From positions 6,778,001 through 6,842,000 of the forward strand of contig CM073321.1 of the NCBI GenBank assembly GCA_037043015.1: 64,000 nt of DNA. The letters run 5' to 3'. This document shows, piece by piece, positions 1-10,552 of the stretch; positions within the stretch are counted from its first letter, which is position 1, and the number at the start of each line of letters is the position of its first letter. Origin of the DNA: Bryum argenteum. Its lineage: Eukaryota; Streptophyta; Bryopsida; Bryales; Bryaceae. The position numbers and the translations under genes are program-made. Under the pieces are notes generated by a model. That model ran no database searches and was not told where the DNA came from. It worked only from the letters and a program-made list of their open reading frames with translations.

Positions 1-545
1 CAAATGCCCAACTAGAATTTCATCTCTAGAACCAATGTAGTATTTGATATAACCCTTGAAGTCAAGTATTTCCTTTATCAAATGAGGAATAACTGGCAAA
101 GACTCTACGTCCATAAATGACTTCATCAACTGAGGAAGTGTGAGAAAGTCATTCTCTTTCAGATTCATGCTCCAACGTCCAAAGAGGGCATAAATATCTT
201 TGTGGGTATGTCCAACTAACAAAAAATTGACATATACTTCATGGAACACACTCATGTGTCAGTACCAGAAGAGACCAAAAGCAAAACATAAATCTATTCT
301 TGTTGTCAGAAGCTACGTTGTCCAGTTGCACATGCGGGACATGAGGTAGAGGCTCCGCCACTCCAGAAACTTCACTTTCAGGAAGAAGAGAGTTTAAACA
401 CCATTCTTTTCCAAACAATACACCTTCAAATAAAGGTAGCGACCCTGAATTTGCGAATAATGATTTTGAATACAAGATTGGAACACCTTCTAGATCTCGT
501 AAAAGCTTTACTAAACCGGAAGCACAAATGGGAAACTGAGGATAT
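1..545 (-). pseudogene. DUF7869-type transposase-like fragment, cut by window edge
   Basis: Read on the minus strand, this carries the catalytic core signature seen in the fuller copies at 3.0-5.0 kb and 42.3-43.0 kb: a VQLDN..SDNKNRF block followed by a VGHTHKDIYALF block, then a conserved 'LPQLMKSFMD...IPHLIKEI' tail. I associate these motifs with the DUF7869 family, which looks like an RNase H-fold (DDE-like) transposase; that fold is inference. The first conserved Asp region is missing, the frame changes near 240, and the third-acidic motif reads HKDIY rather than HEDID, so this copy is probably dead. It is cut on the left by the window start and on the right by an abrupt switch to GC-rich repeat near 560. 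Confidence 0.7.
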
Positions 546-564
546 GCAAAATGTAGTATAGTGC

Positions 565-915
565 GACGAAGGGCAGAGGTGCGGAGGTGCGGAGGTGAGG
601 CGAAGGGCAAATGTGTGAAAGTACGAAGGTGTGGAGGAGCAAAAGAGCGGAGGAGCAAAAGGGCCGAGCAGCAGAGGAGCGAAGAAGCGGGATAGTGCGC
701 AGTGAGAAAGAAGTGCGAGCAACACCAAGCGGGAAGAGAAATGGCGCCAAAATAGAGCACGAACAGGACAGAGAAAGGGCGCCAAAAAAGGCCACTAACG
801 GTCAGAGAATTTTGAGTAAAAGCGATATGGTTGGGAACTTCGGGAGGAACGGGGAACTTCACGAGGAACGGGTACATCTTGGGAACTTTGGGAGGAACGA
901 GGACATCTTGGGGGA
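565..915. repeat. Purine-rich and GGAAC minisatellite block
   Basis: From 565 to about 760 the plus strand is almost all G/A with short repeats such as GCGGAGGT and GGAGCGAAGA. From about 830 to 915 there are three or four degenerate copies of a GGGAAC-TTYGGGAGGAACG unit. The long open frames here on both strands (for example 239-877 minus and 611-919 plus) are products of the composition, not genes. A CT-rich tract of similar style lies upstream of the ParB-like gene at 8.03-8.25 kb, so this may be the leader of the truncated element. Confidence 0.6.
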
Positions 916-1885
916 GTAAAAATCATTTGAAGTTAGGTCACCCGGAAATCCGGAATATTTCTAAAAATAGAAATTACATAATTGTAATAAAAAATACCGG
1001 ATTCGCGAGGAAAATGGATAACCCAAACTCAAATTAACAAACTAATCACATATTGGGCACTAGAATGTTGACCCCTAAATGCGCCGAATGTCGAAAAACG
1101 ACATTTTGGATGGAAGGCAGAATTTTGAATAGCCATATCTTCTTCATCCGAGGTCCGTTTTGGATGAAATCACTTGGGTTATGCTTCAAATCAAGTCTAT
1201 TTTGTATTGTAAAATTTGCAATAAAGTATGATGTAATGGAATGCACTTTAATGAAGACAACTCTTCTATTTTATTAGAACTCCAAGCATGGGACATGTAT
1301 TATCATTGTAAGCCAATTATGTGAAATTAAAACCAGTTTTTCATGATTTGCTTTTCTTGGTCATGATCTTAAGGTGATTCTTAACAACTTTATAGTGACA
1401 AGTTTACAGATTATAATGATTTTGCTATTCGATTTGCAATGATGTTTCTTCAACATAAAAAGTAACGAAATGGATGATATTTGAGGAGCTATATCTCCTT
1501 CATCCACCGTTGAAATTCAACTTAATTTATTGGGATGGCCTATAATTACAGTCTTGTCTAAGTGATAGAAGTCTTAACTAGATCTAAGATGTTTTGAAAA
1601 TAAGGCATGAAATTTAATGCAAAGGTTCTAGGTTTCGACTATTTTTTCTTTGTAAAATTTCCGGTGGTTTTTACCAAGGCATTCATTTACATTGCTTTTA
1701 ATTGAGCCAAGAATTTTGAAAAACTAATTTTTGTGGCGAGTTAATGTATAACGAGTCAATGTATTATTAGTGAAGAAATTAGTCAAGTTTACATGAAACC
1801 ATAAAACCGTAATGAAAAACTCTAAACCCTAAACCATAACTAACTTAACTTTTGATATCTTAAAAATCGATAACTTCAATAATAA
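916..1885. other. AT-rich gene-free spacer
   Basis: No coding sequence is visible. A stretch at about 1,128-1,200 ('TTTTGAATAGCCAT..CTTCTTCAT..TGGAT.AAATCACTTG') resembles 19,537-19,620, so part of this is a dispersed old repeat. A short telomere-like string occurs at about 1,818-1,835. Confidence 0.6.
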
Positions 1886-1890
1886 CGGAA

Positions 1891-1910
1891 ATTTAACTAA
1901 TTATGGACAA
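1891..1910 (+). repeat. Left inverted repeat of element A
   Basis: ATTTAACTAATTATGGACAA here is matched exactly in reverse complement at 30,621-30,640. A weaker AACGG match precedes both. The pair lies 325 bp outside the first and about 20 bp outside the last palindrome copy. The AT-rich composition makes chance matches likelier than in random DNA, but the placement supports a terminal role. Confidence 0.55.
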
Positions 1911-2104
1911 ATTCCGAACTTATGGATAATTTCACTAAAAAAATAAGTATAAAAATGTATGGGAGATTAATAAATAATAGAAAATCAAGCAAGATATATT
2001 GAAAATCAAGCAAGATATATTAAAAAGTGCATGTAAAGTAATAAAACTATCTAAATTACGAAAAAAAAAACTATTGAAATTATATCGGCTGAAGGCGAAT
2101 ACAA

Positions 2105-2215
2105 GGAAAACCGCTAAACCCTAAACCCTAAACCCTAGACCCTAAACCCTATACCGTAGACCCTAGACCCTAAACCCTAAACCCTAGACCGTAGACCGTA
2201 GATCCCATCCCCAAC
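2105..2215 (+). repeat. Telomere-like CCCTAAA array, degenerate
   Basis: About a dozen units of CCCTAAA and variants (CCCTAGA, CCGTAGA) occur in a row. This is the plant-type telomere repeat, here interstitial because transposon sequence continues on both sides. It lies just inside the left end of element A. Confidence 0.8.
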
Positions 2216-2234
2216 CCACATTAGCTGAAATGCT

Positions 2235-3017
2235 GTATCGGACGGCCGCCGATAGAAGCCCCAGGAATATGACGAAGTAGTAGTAACAAATTATCAGATC
2301 TCAGCTCAAAAACGGAATCCTAAAGGTTGCTCACTCATTCATACACTAATCAATTCAATATGATTGAGAGGAATACAGTAATATAATGTCATGAATAGCA
2401 AAGTCCAATATCGGCCGCCAGCCGAGAAACGCGAGAATAATGAAAGAAGAGGAGTACATTGTAAGTGTAAATTACAATGATCGCTACAGTAAAGACAAAG
2501 TAGGATATACTGTATCGGAAAGCCATAGGAAGCTCAGACACGTATCAGCCGCCAGCCGAGAAACAGTAAACTAGAGAAATGGAGGGAGCACAACGAAGCA
2601 ACCAATGAACGCTACATTCTCAAAAACGATGAATATACCGCAATCAAAAGTCATGGATAGCTAAATCCGGTATCGGCCGCCAGCCGAGAAAATGTAAACA
2701 AGAGTAATGGGATGAGAAGAGCAAATGTGATAAAAGAGCTCTAGCATATTGATAATGAAGAGTATGCCGTAGCGAAATTCCAATAGGTACACAGAGACTA
2801 TAGACATGGAACGCACTAGTAAGGTGAGTTGGATATGAACGAGCGGGTATAGCGTCGTGTCGGCTGGCAGCCGATAGGAGGTCGGAGTTGCTGGTGCGAA
2901 AGCATATGAGTGATGATAAGTATCGGCCGACAGCCGACAAGTGCAGAGCAGGGACGTCATAGCGTGGGAGGATGCGAGGGAGGCTCACATGAAGCGTGTC
3001 GGCCGAGAGCCGATACA
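2235..3017. repeat. Seven motif-A palindromes downstream of the transposase-like gene
   Basis: Copies start at about 2,235, 2,408, 2,542, 2,670, 2,858, 2,920 and 2,996. The consensus is TRTCGGCTGSCAGCCGAYA: two 9-base arms around a single central S. Several here carry CGGCCGCCAGCCG variants, so the arms drift while the symmetry stays. They fill the 3' flank of the minus-strand gene ending at 3,035. Confidence 0.9.
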
Positions 3018-3034
3018 AATGTATACAGAACACC

Positions 3035-5020
3035 TTAGCGAACAACTCCAGCGGCCTCAAGGTTAGACATTGCAGCTGCAGCGGCCTGCTCGGGAATGAT
3101 ATGTGTAGCTGGTGGACCTTTCTTTGCATGTGACGGCATCCTATGAGAGAACAGAACAATGTTCACATTCACAATCTGAGGAAGACAAGGCTCCTTATGC
3201 CAGCGGCGAGTCCAGCACTCTCTAGCGATGATCGATTTTCCTTCCTTCTTAGCTCGCATAGGGGTCCACCATTCGATCTTGAAATTGCAGTAGGTAGGAC
3301 CAGGCCTCAGATCAACACACTCAAGGACACGCCCCAGCCAGACAGGAAGGAAATGGTCGTCGCTGGGGCGGCATAAGACGAAGTCTCCAAGAAGAACATC
3401 ACGGAATGGATTAAAGTTGAGCCTCAGTCGGTCTTTAGCAGGACCACAGTAAGGATAAGCATCTGCATCATCCTCAGGCGTAATGTCCTGTGAGTGAGAG
3501 GAGCTAGATCCAGAATCGAGCGAGACACGAAAATGATCAGGAGTCCAGTCTGAAATAGGCCAAAATCCTTCGACAAGACCGTCAAGGGTAGACGGTAATG
3601 GTGAATTGATCTCCCGGTTGATACGCTCCCAGTAGCCAACAGGTCCAGCCATCTCCTCGCAATAACGCCTATTACGCGCCATACCGGTCTTCCAAAACTC
3701 AATGAATTTAGAAATACCGTGCTTGATGAAACCCTGTTTGTCATTGCACTCCGAGGCACAAGCTTGCTCCTTCATGGAGTTCAACTTGTTGGGGTTAACC
3801 TCCGTGACACCCCATAATGGCTTAAATGGAACAGGACGTGGGTCGCCATGTGGAATTCTAGGTCTCCTTTGCTCGTCAGAAGTCCACATCTTGACGGGGG
3901 GACCGGGTGGGAGCCAAGAAGAATCAGTCAATTTCCTCTTCTACCTCATGACAGGCCAGCCACGATCGTCACCGTCGTTTTCGACCCGGAACTTGAAAAG
4001 ATGCATATCACCAAGTCCAACAATTTTGTTGACGCCGTCGTGATGAAAGTCCTGGATGTAGGATTTGAAATCCGCGACCTCTCGAACGAATTCAGGAATG
4101 AAGGCAACTGTCTTCTGCGAGTCCATGAAAGTCTTCATGAGATCGCCTAGAACATACGTATTCTTTCGCTTGATGAGCTTGGAAAGGTAACTGAAATGGG
4201 CATCAATATCCTCGTGAGTGTGGCCAACAATCAGGAACTCAACAGTGACCTCCTTGAATATACGCCGAGCGATCAGCAAAGAGCAGAAGGCCATCACAAA
4301 TCTGTTCTTGTTGTCCTTTGCAGAATTATCAAGCTGCAAGAATAGCTTACGCGGAAGCGGAACAAGCGGATGTCTAGGTTCTGAAGGACCGAATTGAGTC
4401 TCGGTGGCGGGTGGGATAGAAGCAAAACACCTAGACTTTCCATGTAGCAAAGCTTGGAAGAAGCTGTTTTGTGGAGGTGTGGGAAAGAGCTCCCGAGATT
4501 CACGTACCGGTGGCTTCTCAAGCGCTCGCAGTACACGACACAAGGAAGAGATTGTTAAGTTGAAATCCCCCGGCCAGAGCACAGTGGAGTAGTGTGCGTA
4601 CGCACCATCAGCGTGGCCGTGTGTCAATATGCCGGTAACAGAAACCGGAATCTGTCCAAGGCCAGCAGTGGCTTTTGTAATCCTCTGCATTCCGGGAATG
4701 GCCGTCTTTGTGGTATCCATCTTGTCATGGATTATACATAGAAACTCAGAGGGGTTCTCGCAGGACTGGGAACTCCAGCCACCATATATATGGCAGCAGG
4801 CACGCTGGTAGTTGAGATGGCGATTCCGGTCATTGACTAATGCCTGCCATTCATCACAGCCCCTTGGGTACTTGGATATGCACTCCACAAGAAAGTCACA
4901 CTGAGTACACTTAGAGAAACTGCTCCCAACAGCTTTAACCTCGACGTTCTTGAAGTGGTTCTTTCGAAGCTGACTGATGGTGGACTGAGAGACCGGCTTA
5001 TGGTGGCATTTGATATTCAC
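3035..5020 (-). CDS. DUF7869-type transposase-like protein, catalytic exon (interrupted)
   Basis: This large exon encodes the catalytic core and C-terminal part of the presumed transposase. In order it shows a Cys pair (CTQCDF), an IIHDKMD block, a LQLDN..KDNKNRF block and a VGHTHEDIDAHF block. The three acidic positions are what an RNase H/DDE enzyme would need; family membership (DUF7869) is from memory of the motifs and the enzyme class is inference. The C-terminal part from about 3,930 down has a region with PVWLGRVLE..FKIEWW, like a small SH3/BAH-type fold, and an Ala-rich tail. One in-frame stop separates core from tail. The splice acceptor just upstream of 5,020 is a good TTCTAG, and the exon joins that at 5,304-5,867. 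Confidence 0.75.
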
Positions 5021-5303
5021 CTAGAAGGAGAATATATGGAAGGATGTTAACATCCTGGTCGACGCCTCCTATCGGCCGGCAGCCGACAGGACTGCAATGA
5101 CATAAGCACGAACTAATCGCTAACGAAGTATCGGCTGCCAGCCGACAAGTAGCTCAACGACGACTAGATAAGCTACGACGGAATAGACAGTAGAAGGAAA
5201 AGAAGAAACCTCTAATTAGAAACATCCGAAACATAGCAACAAAGTGTATCGGCCGGCAGCCGACATCGAGGACAAAGAGGAAATAAGAATGATTGGGACT
5301 TAC
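5021..5303 (-). repeat. Intron carrying three motif-A palindromes
   Basis: On the minus strand this is bounded by a GTAAGT donor (at 5,303) and a CTAG acceptor (at 5,021). Palindromes sit at about 5,069, 5,128 and 5,248. Splicing would join ..REQVNQ to VNIKCHH.., matching the layout I know for this family. Confidence 0.75.
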
Positions 5304-5867
5304 TTGATTCACTTGCTCACGCATGGTGTCCCGGTTGAGAGCAAATGGAACAACCTTCAGATTGTCAACTCGCTTATTTCCAACAAGCCTGAACTCGTTA
5401 GGCATCTGGTCCGCATTCTCGTCAATAATCTTCTGCAGGGTTGCTCTAGCCTGAATCGTATGTGGGCGTGGACGAACAGCTCCGGAATTGCCATGCGATC
5501 CGCTGACTAATCCACCCATTGCTGCAGCCTTGTAGACGTGGTAAGCTGATCTGGAGACACCGTGAATGATATACCAAGCGTTCTCGCAGACCTCAACATT
5601 CTCAAGCGTGATGAATTTCCTCCCTCCCGGTTCATGTACATGAAGTTGACTTTGAACGGCATACGCTGTCTCTCTTCTAATTTCAAAAGAGCAAGCATAG
5701 TACTTACGACAAAGGATTCGAGTAGACTCCCACGGAAAGGTCTGACAGCACCTACTCTTGCAGCACAGCTGAGAACTAACCTTGCGAATCTCATCATCCG
5801 AGGTCTTCGATTTAAGCCTAGACCCAGCGGGCTGCTCCTTTGACAAGAGTTTACGACGAACGGACCT
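5304..5867 (-). CDS. DUF7869-type protein, N-terminal Cys-rich exon
   Basis: This is the exon upstream of the catalytic one. It starts its recognisable part with a CCKSRCCQTFP cysteine cluster, followed by an RRETAYAVQSQLHV segment, a GRKFITLENVEVCENAW segment and the signature HGVSRSAYHVYKAA, then RPRPHTIQARATL. These blocks precede the catalytic core in plant members of this family as I remember them, and may bind DNA or zinc. The same frame continues upstream into 5,868-7,212 through an in-frame stop, so it may be one long gene. Element B lacks this part, apparently because a retroelement copy interrupts it. Confidence 0.7.
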
Positions 5868-7212
5868 CTAGGGATTCCGAGGGACGCCCTGAAGTCCTGG
5901 ATGTTCGAAGGTAGAATTCTGAGCGGCCTCAGAGCAGAGCAAGACAATGTCTGACCGGAGTTGACCGCCTTCAAGTCGAGTCTGCGAAAGAAGCCATCTC
6001 ATTGTCGTGAGCTGTAGGGTATCATGCTCTGAAATGAACATTACTCCAACATCTGTATCGCCAAGAAGGTCCTCATCGCAGGCTTCATCCGGAAGACAGA
6101 CTTGAATGATCACCTGCCCAAAAAAGGTAAGATCCTCGTTCAGTAGGTCGCAGTACTTATTCCTCCAGTCGGGCCGATCCAGAACTGCCGCAGGTTCCGG
6201 TCGCAAATCTTCAGTTTCGCGTGAGATAGAGGGGCGAAAGTTGATAGCGCTATCGCCGCCAGAACTATCTGTCAAACGGCATAGCATGAAGATCATTAGC
6301 AGATTCATTTCCTTGAGAAGAGAGGACATCGACGCGGGTTGGCGGATTCGTCCCGGACCCACAGTCGTCGCTGCCCTCAAAATAAGAAAGACCGGTTGAA
6401 TGATGCGGGTTACCTGAACTACCACAGCAGTCAGTAGAGGGTGAGTCCTTGCCACCGTCATCGCTGGGGGGTTCAACCTTGACACTCCTCAGCGTGAGGT
6501 GTATCGGCTGCCGACCGATAGAGTTGCCATTCAGCGGTGTAACGTCGAGGGGACGAAGTTTGTAACCGCTCCAAAGAATTTCGTACCCAAGGCACTCACC
6601 AAGCAGAGTGAGAGAAGGATTCTCACAGTACGCTACCAGACCAACAAAGTCCTTATACACAGTAGTGAGCTTGACAACTGCAAAGAAGCTATGGGAGACG
6701 CGAAAACCCTCCCAGGTGCCCTTAGGCGAGCACTCAACAATGACACCCACTCCGATACAGTGATGATCGGTCCCGTCAACATGCAATAGAGCAACCTCCA
6801 TGTGAACAGAGAGAGTGAGAAATTGATTTATGGGCTTCTCATCTAATGGCCCCGGTGTCGGCTGGCAGCCGATAGGCTCGGATGATTCATCGAGGTTATC
6901 AATGAAGGGTCTCACGTCATTCACCTCCCATGTAATGTTGTTACCAGGACACTGACTAAGAAACTTTATGCTAGGAGTGGGAAACGGAATGATCATCTCA
7001 ATATTTGGAGCGACGTCAAGAACGTGGACGTCTAAAAGAAATGGCTTTTGCGAGATAATTCGGTTGATAGAAGCAGTACCAGCATAGTAAAATTTTGCGA
7101 ATGACAGAGCGACAACTGCGCCCTGTTCTATATGCCATCGCCCGGAACCGCCGTTCTTGAGAAAGCTGTCAATCGGTTCGGTTTCCAGCATCATGGAGCA
7201 TGATCTCTTCAT
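5868..7212 (-). CDS. Unrecognised protein region upstream of transposase-like exons
   Basis: Two overlapping minus-strand frames meet near 6,290. The upstream one probably starts at the Met at 7,212 (MKRSCSMMLETEP) because the longer open frame begins inside a motif-A palindrome. I recognise no domain. The downstream frame has acidic segments (DEACDEDLLGDTDVGVMF) and ends in the same phase as the Cys-rich exon. Two motif-A palindromes (about 6,501 and 6,853) are read as protein here (SIGRQP and PIGCQPTP), showing that the palindrome can sit in coding sequence. It could be the N-terminal extension of the transposase-like protein or a separate accessory gene. Confidence 0.5.
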
Positions 7213-7215
7213 TGA

Positions 7216-7460
7216 TCTATCGGCTGCAGGCCGACACAACTGCGAATCTAAAAGGTTGACGAGATGAAAGAAATAATATGAACCTGAGACAGGTGCAATA
7301 GACACAACTACCTGAGGTATCGGCTGCCGGCCGATATCTTATTCTGCAAAACCCGGGAGACAGGACAGACAATGAGGGACACGTGATAGTTCTGTATCGG
7401 CTGGCAGCCGATATAAAGAGATCCGACTAATTCCTAAGGAATCGTATCGGCTGGTGTCAT
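7216..7460. repeat. Motif-A palindromes at the 5' side of the minus-strand gene
   Basis: Copies start at about 7,217 (TATCGGCTGCAGGCCGACA), 7,316 and 7,394, with a half copy at 7,445. They begin the 1.2-kb spacer between the divergent genes. Confidence 0.85.
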
Positions 7461-8029
7461 TCACTATGTCGACTGGCGTCTAATACCAGGGTATTGAGCC
7501 TCTAGCTATTAAATCGTTCTAATTGAAGTAATAAAAGGCTGCTATCTACCGCTCTCTATATAGAAAGAAGCGCACTAACACGGGGAACACAATGACGCAA
7601 TTCTTGACTATTTCTGGCCGGGGAAAACTACAAAAACAGCAAAGCAAATCGCTCAAAGCGTCAGGAAACACGGGAGAAATGAAATGAAATGTCAGAAACA
7701 GTTGGGAAAGGATAGCCATCTGAAACACCAGAGCGTGGATGGCGCTCAAATCAAGAAGATTTCAAACTCAAATTTCAAATGATTTTGAATTTTTGGAGGG
7801 CTAATTGCTAGGCAGGATGAAAAGCAATGATGAAATGGATGAAAAAATTTGAAATGACGTTTTGGAGGCGCGAGCTTCAGAAAAATTTGGCGGGCGGGCA
7901 GGCGGATGCGAGAGCGGGCAAGCCGATTGAAAAGCGGGCAAGGCGCAAATCGGCGAGCAGCCGGTAGCCATCATTGCGAAAATTCTGGAGAGGGTAAACC
8001 TTTCACCCTCCCTCATTTGTTCTCATTTG
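7461..8029. promoter_or_regulatory. Spacer between divergent genes, possible bidirectional promoter
   Basis: There is no coding sequence I trust. It separates the minus-strand transposase-like gene from the plus-strand ParB-like gene, so both promoters should lie between about 7.3 and 8.44 kb. Short direct repeats (GCGGGCA) occur near 7,890-7,940. No TATA box is certain. Confidence 0.4.
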
Positions 8030-8250
8030 TAATTTGCTCTCCTCTCGTCTCTCAGTTTTGCTCTCTCCTCTCACTTTTGCTCTCTCCTCTCACTTTTGCT
8101 CTCTCCTCTCTTCTCTCATTTTCTCATCTCTCCTCTCATTTGCTACTGGCTCTCTCATCTCTCCTTTCTTGCGGTCTTCTCTCCTCTCTCCTTTCATGCT
8201 CTCACCTTTCCTCTCTGCATTCTTGCCTTAGCCGTTACTCTGCTGGCAGC
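8030..8250 (+). repeat. CT-rich leader with about 20-bp tandem unit
   Basis: The unit CTCTCTCCTCTCACTTTTG occurs about three times and is followed by looser TCTC runs. This pyrimidine tract lies about 200-400 bp before the start codon at 8,442, as in plant 5' leaders or core promoters. A TTTAGGG pair follows at about 8,262-8,280. Confidence 0.7.
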
Positions 8251-8285
8251 TAATAGTGTTTAGTTTTAGGGTTTAGGGTTTCTAG

Positions 8286-9012
8286 CAGCGGCCGACATTT
8301 CTTACGCTCCAGCCGACAGCCTTGCGCGGGAGCGGAGGCAGCAGCCGACATTCCTTACTCACCAGCCGACAGCTTTGCGCGGGAGCGGAGGCGATTTACA
8401 CACCAGCCGACATCGAGCACTCGCCAGCCGATACAGCTGCGATGGCGTCGTCGAAGAGGTAAGCCGATTTAGCTCTTTGTGACGTTTCAATTTGTGCCGT
8501 TTCGATTGGCGTCATTTCATTTGCGGCTTTTCGTGATCTTCTTGTGCCTTGTGTGTCGGCTGCCAGCCGATAGCTCACAAAGTGTCGGCTGCCAGCCGAT
8601 AGCTCACAAGGTGTCGGCTGCCAGCCGATAGCTCTCAAGCCGTCGGCTGGCTGCCGATAGCTTGAGAGCTATCGTTACCGCCAGCCGACAACTCGAGATC
8701 TGTAGCTACTTACCTTACACTGCTTGGTGTATCGGCTGCCAGCCGATTGCTCTTATGCTGAAGCTTGTTCTCTTGTAATGCTTAGTGTATACGTTGGCCG
8801 TTAATAGCTCCAATGCTGTAGCGCGTTACCTTGCCTTGTGTATTGGCTGGCAGCCGATAGCTTCTATTCTGTCGGCTGGCAGCCAATAGCATGCTATTTG
8901 CAATAGGTCATTAGATTATCACCGTAACTAATGCATGTCAAAGACAGACACGCATTGTCGCTATCGGTGGCAAAATGATACCATGGTTCTTATCGGCTGG
9001 CAGCCGATAAGA
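8286..9012. repeat. Densest motif-A palindrome cluster (leader and intron 1)
   Basis: Half sites and spaced arms (CAGCCGACA) occur at 8,286-8,440. Full palindromes follow at about 8,553, 8,582, 8,611, 8,640, 8,727, 8,843, 8,868 and 8,990, with a half-like copy at 8,673. The first four are in tandem with a period of about 29 bp (palindrome plus GCTCACAAG-type spacer). Most of the cluster lies inside intron 1 of the ParB-like gene (8,459-9,088). Confidence 0.9.
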
Positions 9013-10552
9013 TATGCATTTACTAATATACAGTATTGCACGTTTACTGGCATTTACTAATATACACTCACATGACTTTATTCTGCAGAAAACCACCAGT
9101 CCTAGTTAGACTGCTTGGTGTTGAGCTTGCACACATGGAAGTCAAGCATGGAGACATCGTCCCGCGTGCAGTATGGGCGGCTAATCCAGCCATCCAGCAA
9201 TGGGGACTATGCTGGAGAGTCCTCCCCAGCCAGCGAATTGAGATTGCTTGTTCATACCTGCACAAGGGTAATATGATCCCTGGGTTTGGTGATGTGCTAG
9301 AAATTGTGGAGAATGTGGAGCACGTCGACATTCTTATAAGCCTCCCGGCCCTGAGGGATCCCTCTGCCCCGACCGACTACATTGCCGTATCACTACCGTG
9401 GGCAGCATGCACTGAGGCGGTTTGCGGAGAGCCGGCGGTTCAGCAGGGCATGACCTTCAACGGAGCTGCGCCTGCGACCATCGAGGAGTTCATGGACGCG
9501 TGGTCCGCTTTAGATTACGCTAGGTTGGCCATTAACAACGCCATCGATGCAGCAGCGACTGTGGTACCATCGTCGTCGAAGAGGAAGCCAACTCCTTCGA
9601 AGAAGAAGCGACCTGCAGCAGAGATGGTTGATCTTGGCGATGACAACAATGAAATCGTCGAGGGGTCACAAAATCCCAGCAAGCCCAAGAGACAGGCGAA
9701 GTCGTCTAAGGATGCCATCGAGTATTCACTAGACGAGACCCTGACTAAGGGCAACCAAATGACTTCAAAGATGAAGGACGTCGAGATCGACGCAATTTAC
9801 AAGGCATTGGAGACTGGTCTTGGTCACCTGTTCCCCTACAAGAAGCGGAGGCTGCCGGGGGTTACTCCTAGCGAGAAGCTGCACATCGCTCCGGACGAGC
9901 TCAAGTACAGACGCATCGCGAAAGAACGTCTGGGCCAGGTATTTTGTTTTTCTCACCTTTTCTCATGAGGTACCGCTTTATGTATTGGCTGGCAGCCGAT
10001 ACATCCTCTGTTCATCTTTGATTCATGATTGTTCATTTATTCTTTTCTTCGCAGGTGAAGGCCATCTACAAGGGCTACGGGGCGGTCCGGAAGAAGCCTA
10101 AGATTCATGGAATTCCGCTGAAACGGGAGCCACTTGATACCGATAGCGGGATGATGGCTGTCATGGATTCGATGCTAGGGGAGTTGGATATGTGGAAGGT
10201 TAACGACACAGACCCCGACACCGCCCCAAATATTCCATGGTGGCAGCATCCTACTGTCCACTGGTATATCATCGGTGGTCAGCATACAGTGACAGCCTGC
10301 CGCGAGTTGGCGGACGAGTACCCTAAAGGATCGGATGCCAAGAAGGAGCTTCTCGAATTTGAGATTATCCCAGTGTTCTCGAGGAACCCCATCGATCTTG
10401 TGAGGGTATCAAACGCCCTGAACTTGAATATCGCAGAGAAGGTCGCCAAGGAGTCCTTTCGATCATGCGCGGAGCTCGGGAGGGCAGCATGGAAGCGACT
10501 CGGGTGCCCTGAGCCACATTAGGGAGGCAGGAAGCCGTCACCGGCCTTCGAG
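8442..10552 (+). CDS. ParB-like domain protein of element A, exons 1-3
   Basis: Three exons fit: 8,442-8,458, 9,089-9,938 and 10,055-10,552, all with GT..AG introns and a continuous phase. The junction gives MASSKRKPPVLVRLLG, which supports this start. Residues about 170-240 are Lys/Ser-rich with likely nuclear signals (KRKPTPSKKKRP). Exon 3 holds the ParB-like segment: WYIIGGQHTVTACREL (10,265-10,308) resembles the G-x-H-R..A box of ParB/sulfiredoxin-fold domains, followed after about 20 residues by FEIIPVFSRNPID..RVSNALN. In bacterial ParB this domain binds CTP and loads onto parS; here that is inference. A stop lies 11 codons before the exon end, so the protein may end there or the copy may be damaged. 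Each intron contains motif-A palindromes. Confidence 0.65.

Noticed and set aside
239-919. Long open frames on both strands at 0.24-0.92 kb
   Set aside because: Beyond the real transposase-like part (below 560) they arise from purine-rich tandem repeats without stops.
2105-2215. True chromosome end or subtelomere
   Set aside because: The repeats are degenerate, only about 110 bp long, and mobile elements continue on both sides.
2235-3017. Rho-independent terminators or small MITE insertions
   Set aside because: There is no T tract after the stems. The copies are 19 bp long with no target duplications and occur in both exons and introns.
8553-8665. CRISPR array
   Set aside because: The repeat is the palindrome itself with near-identical 10-bp spacers. 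The context is a plant transposon intron, and there are no cas genes.
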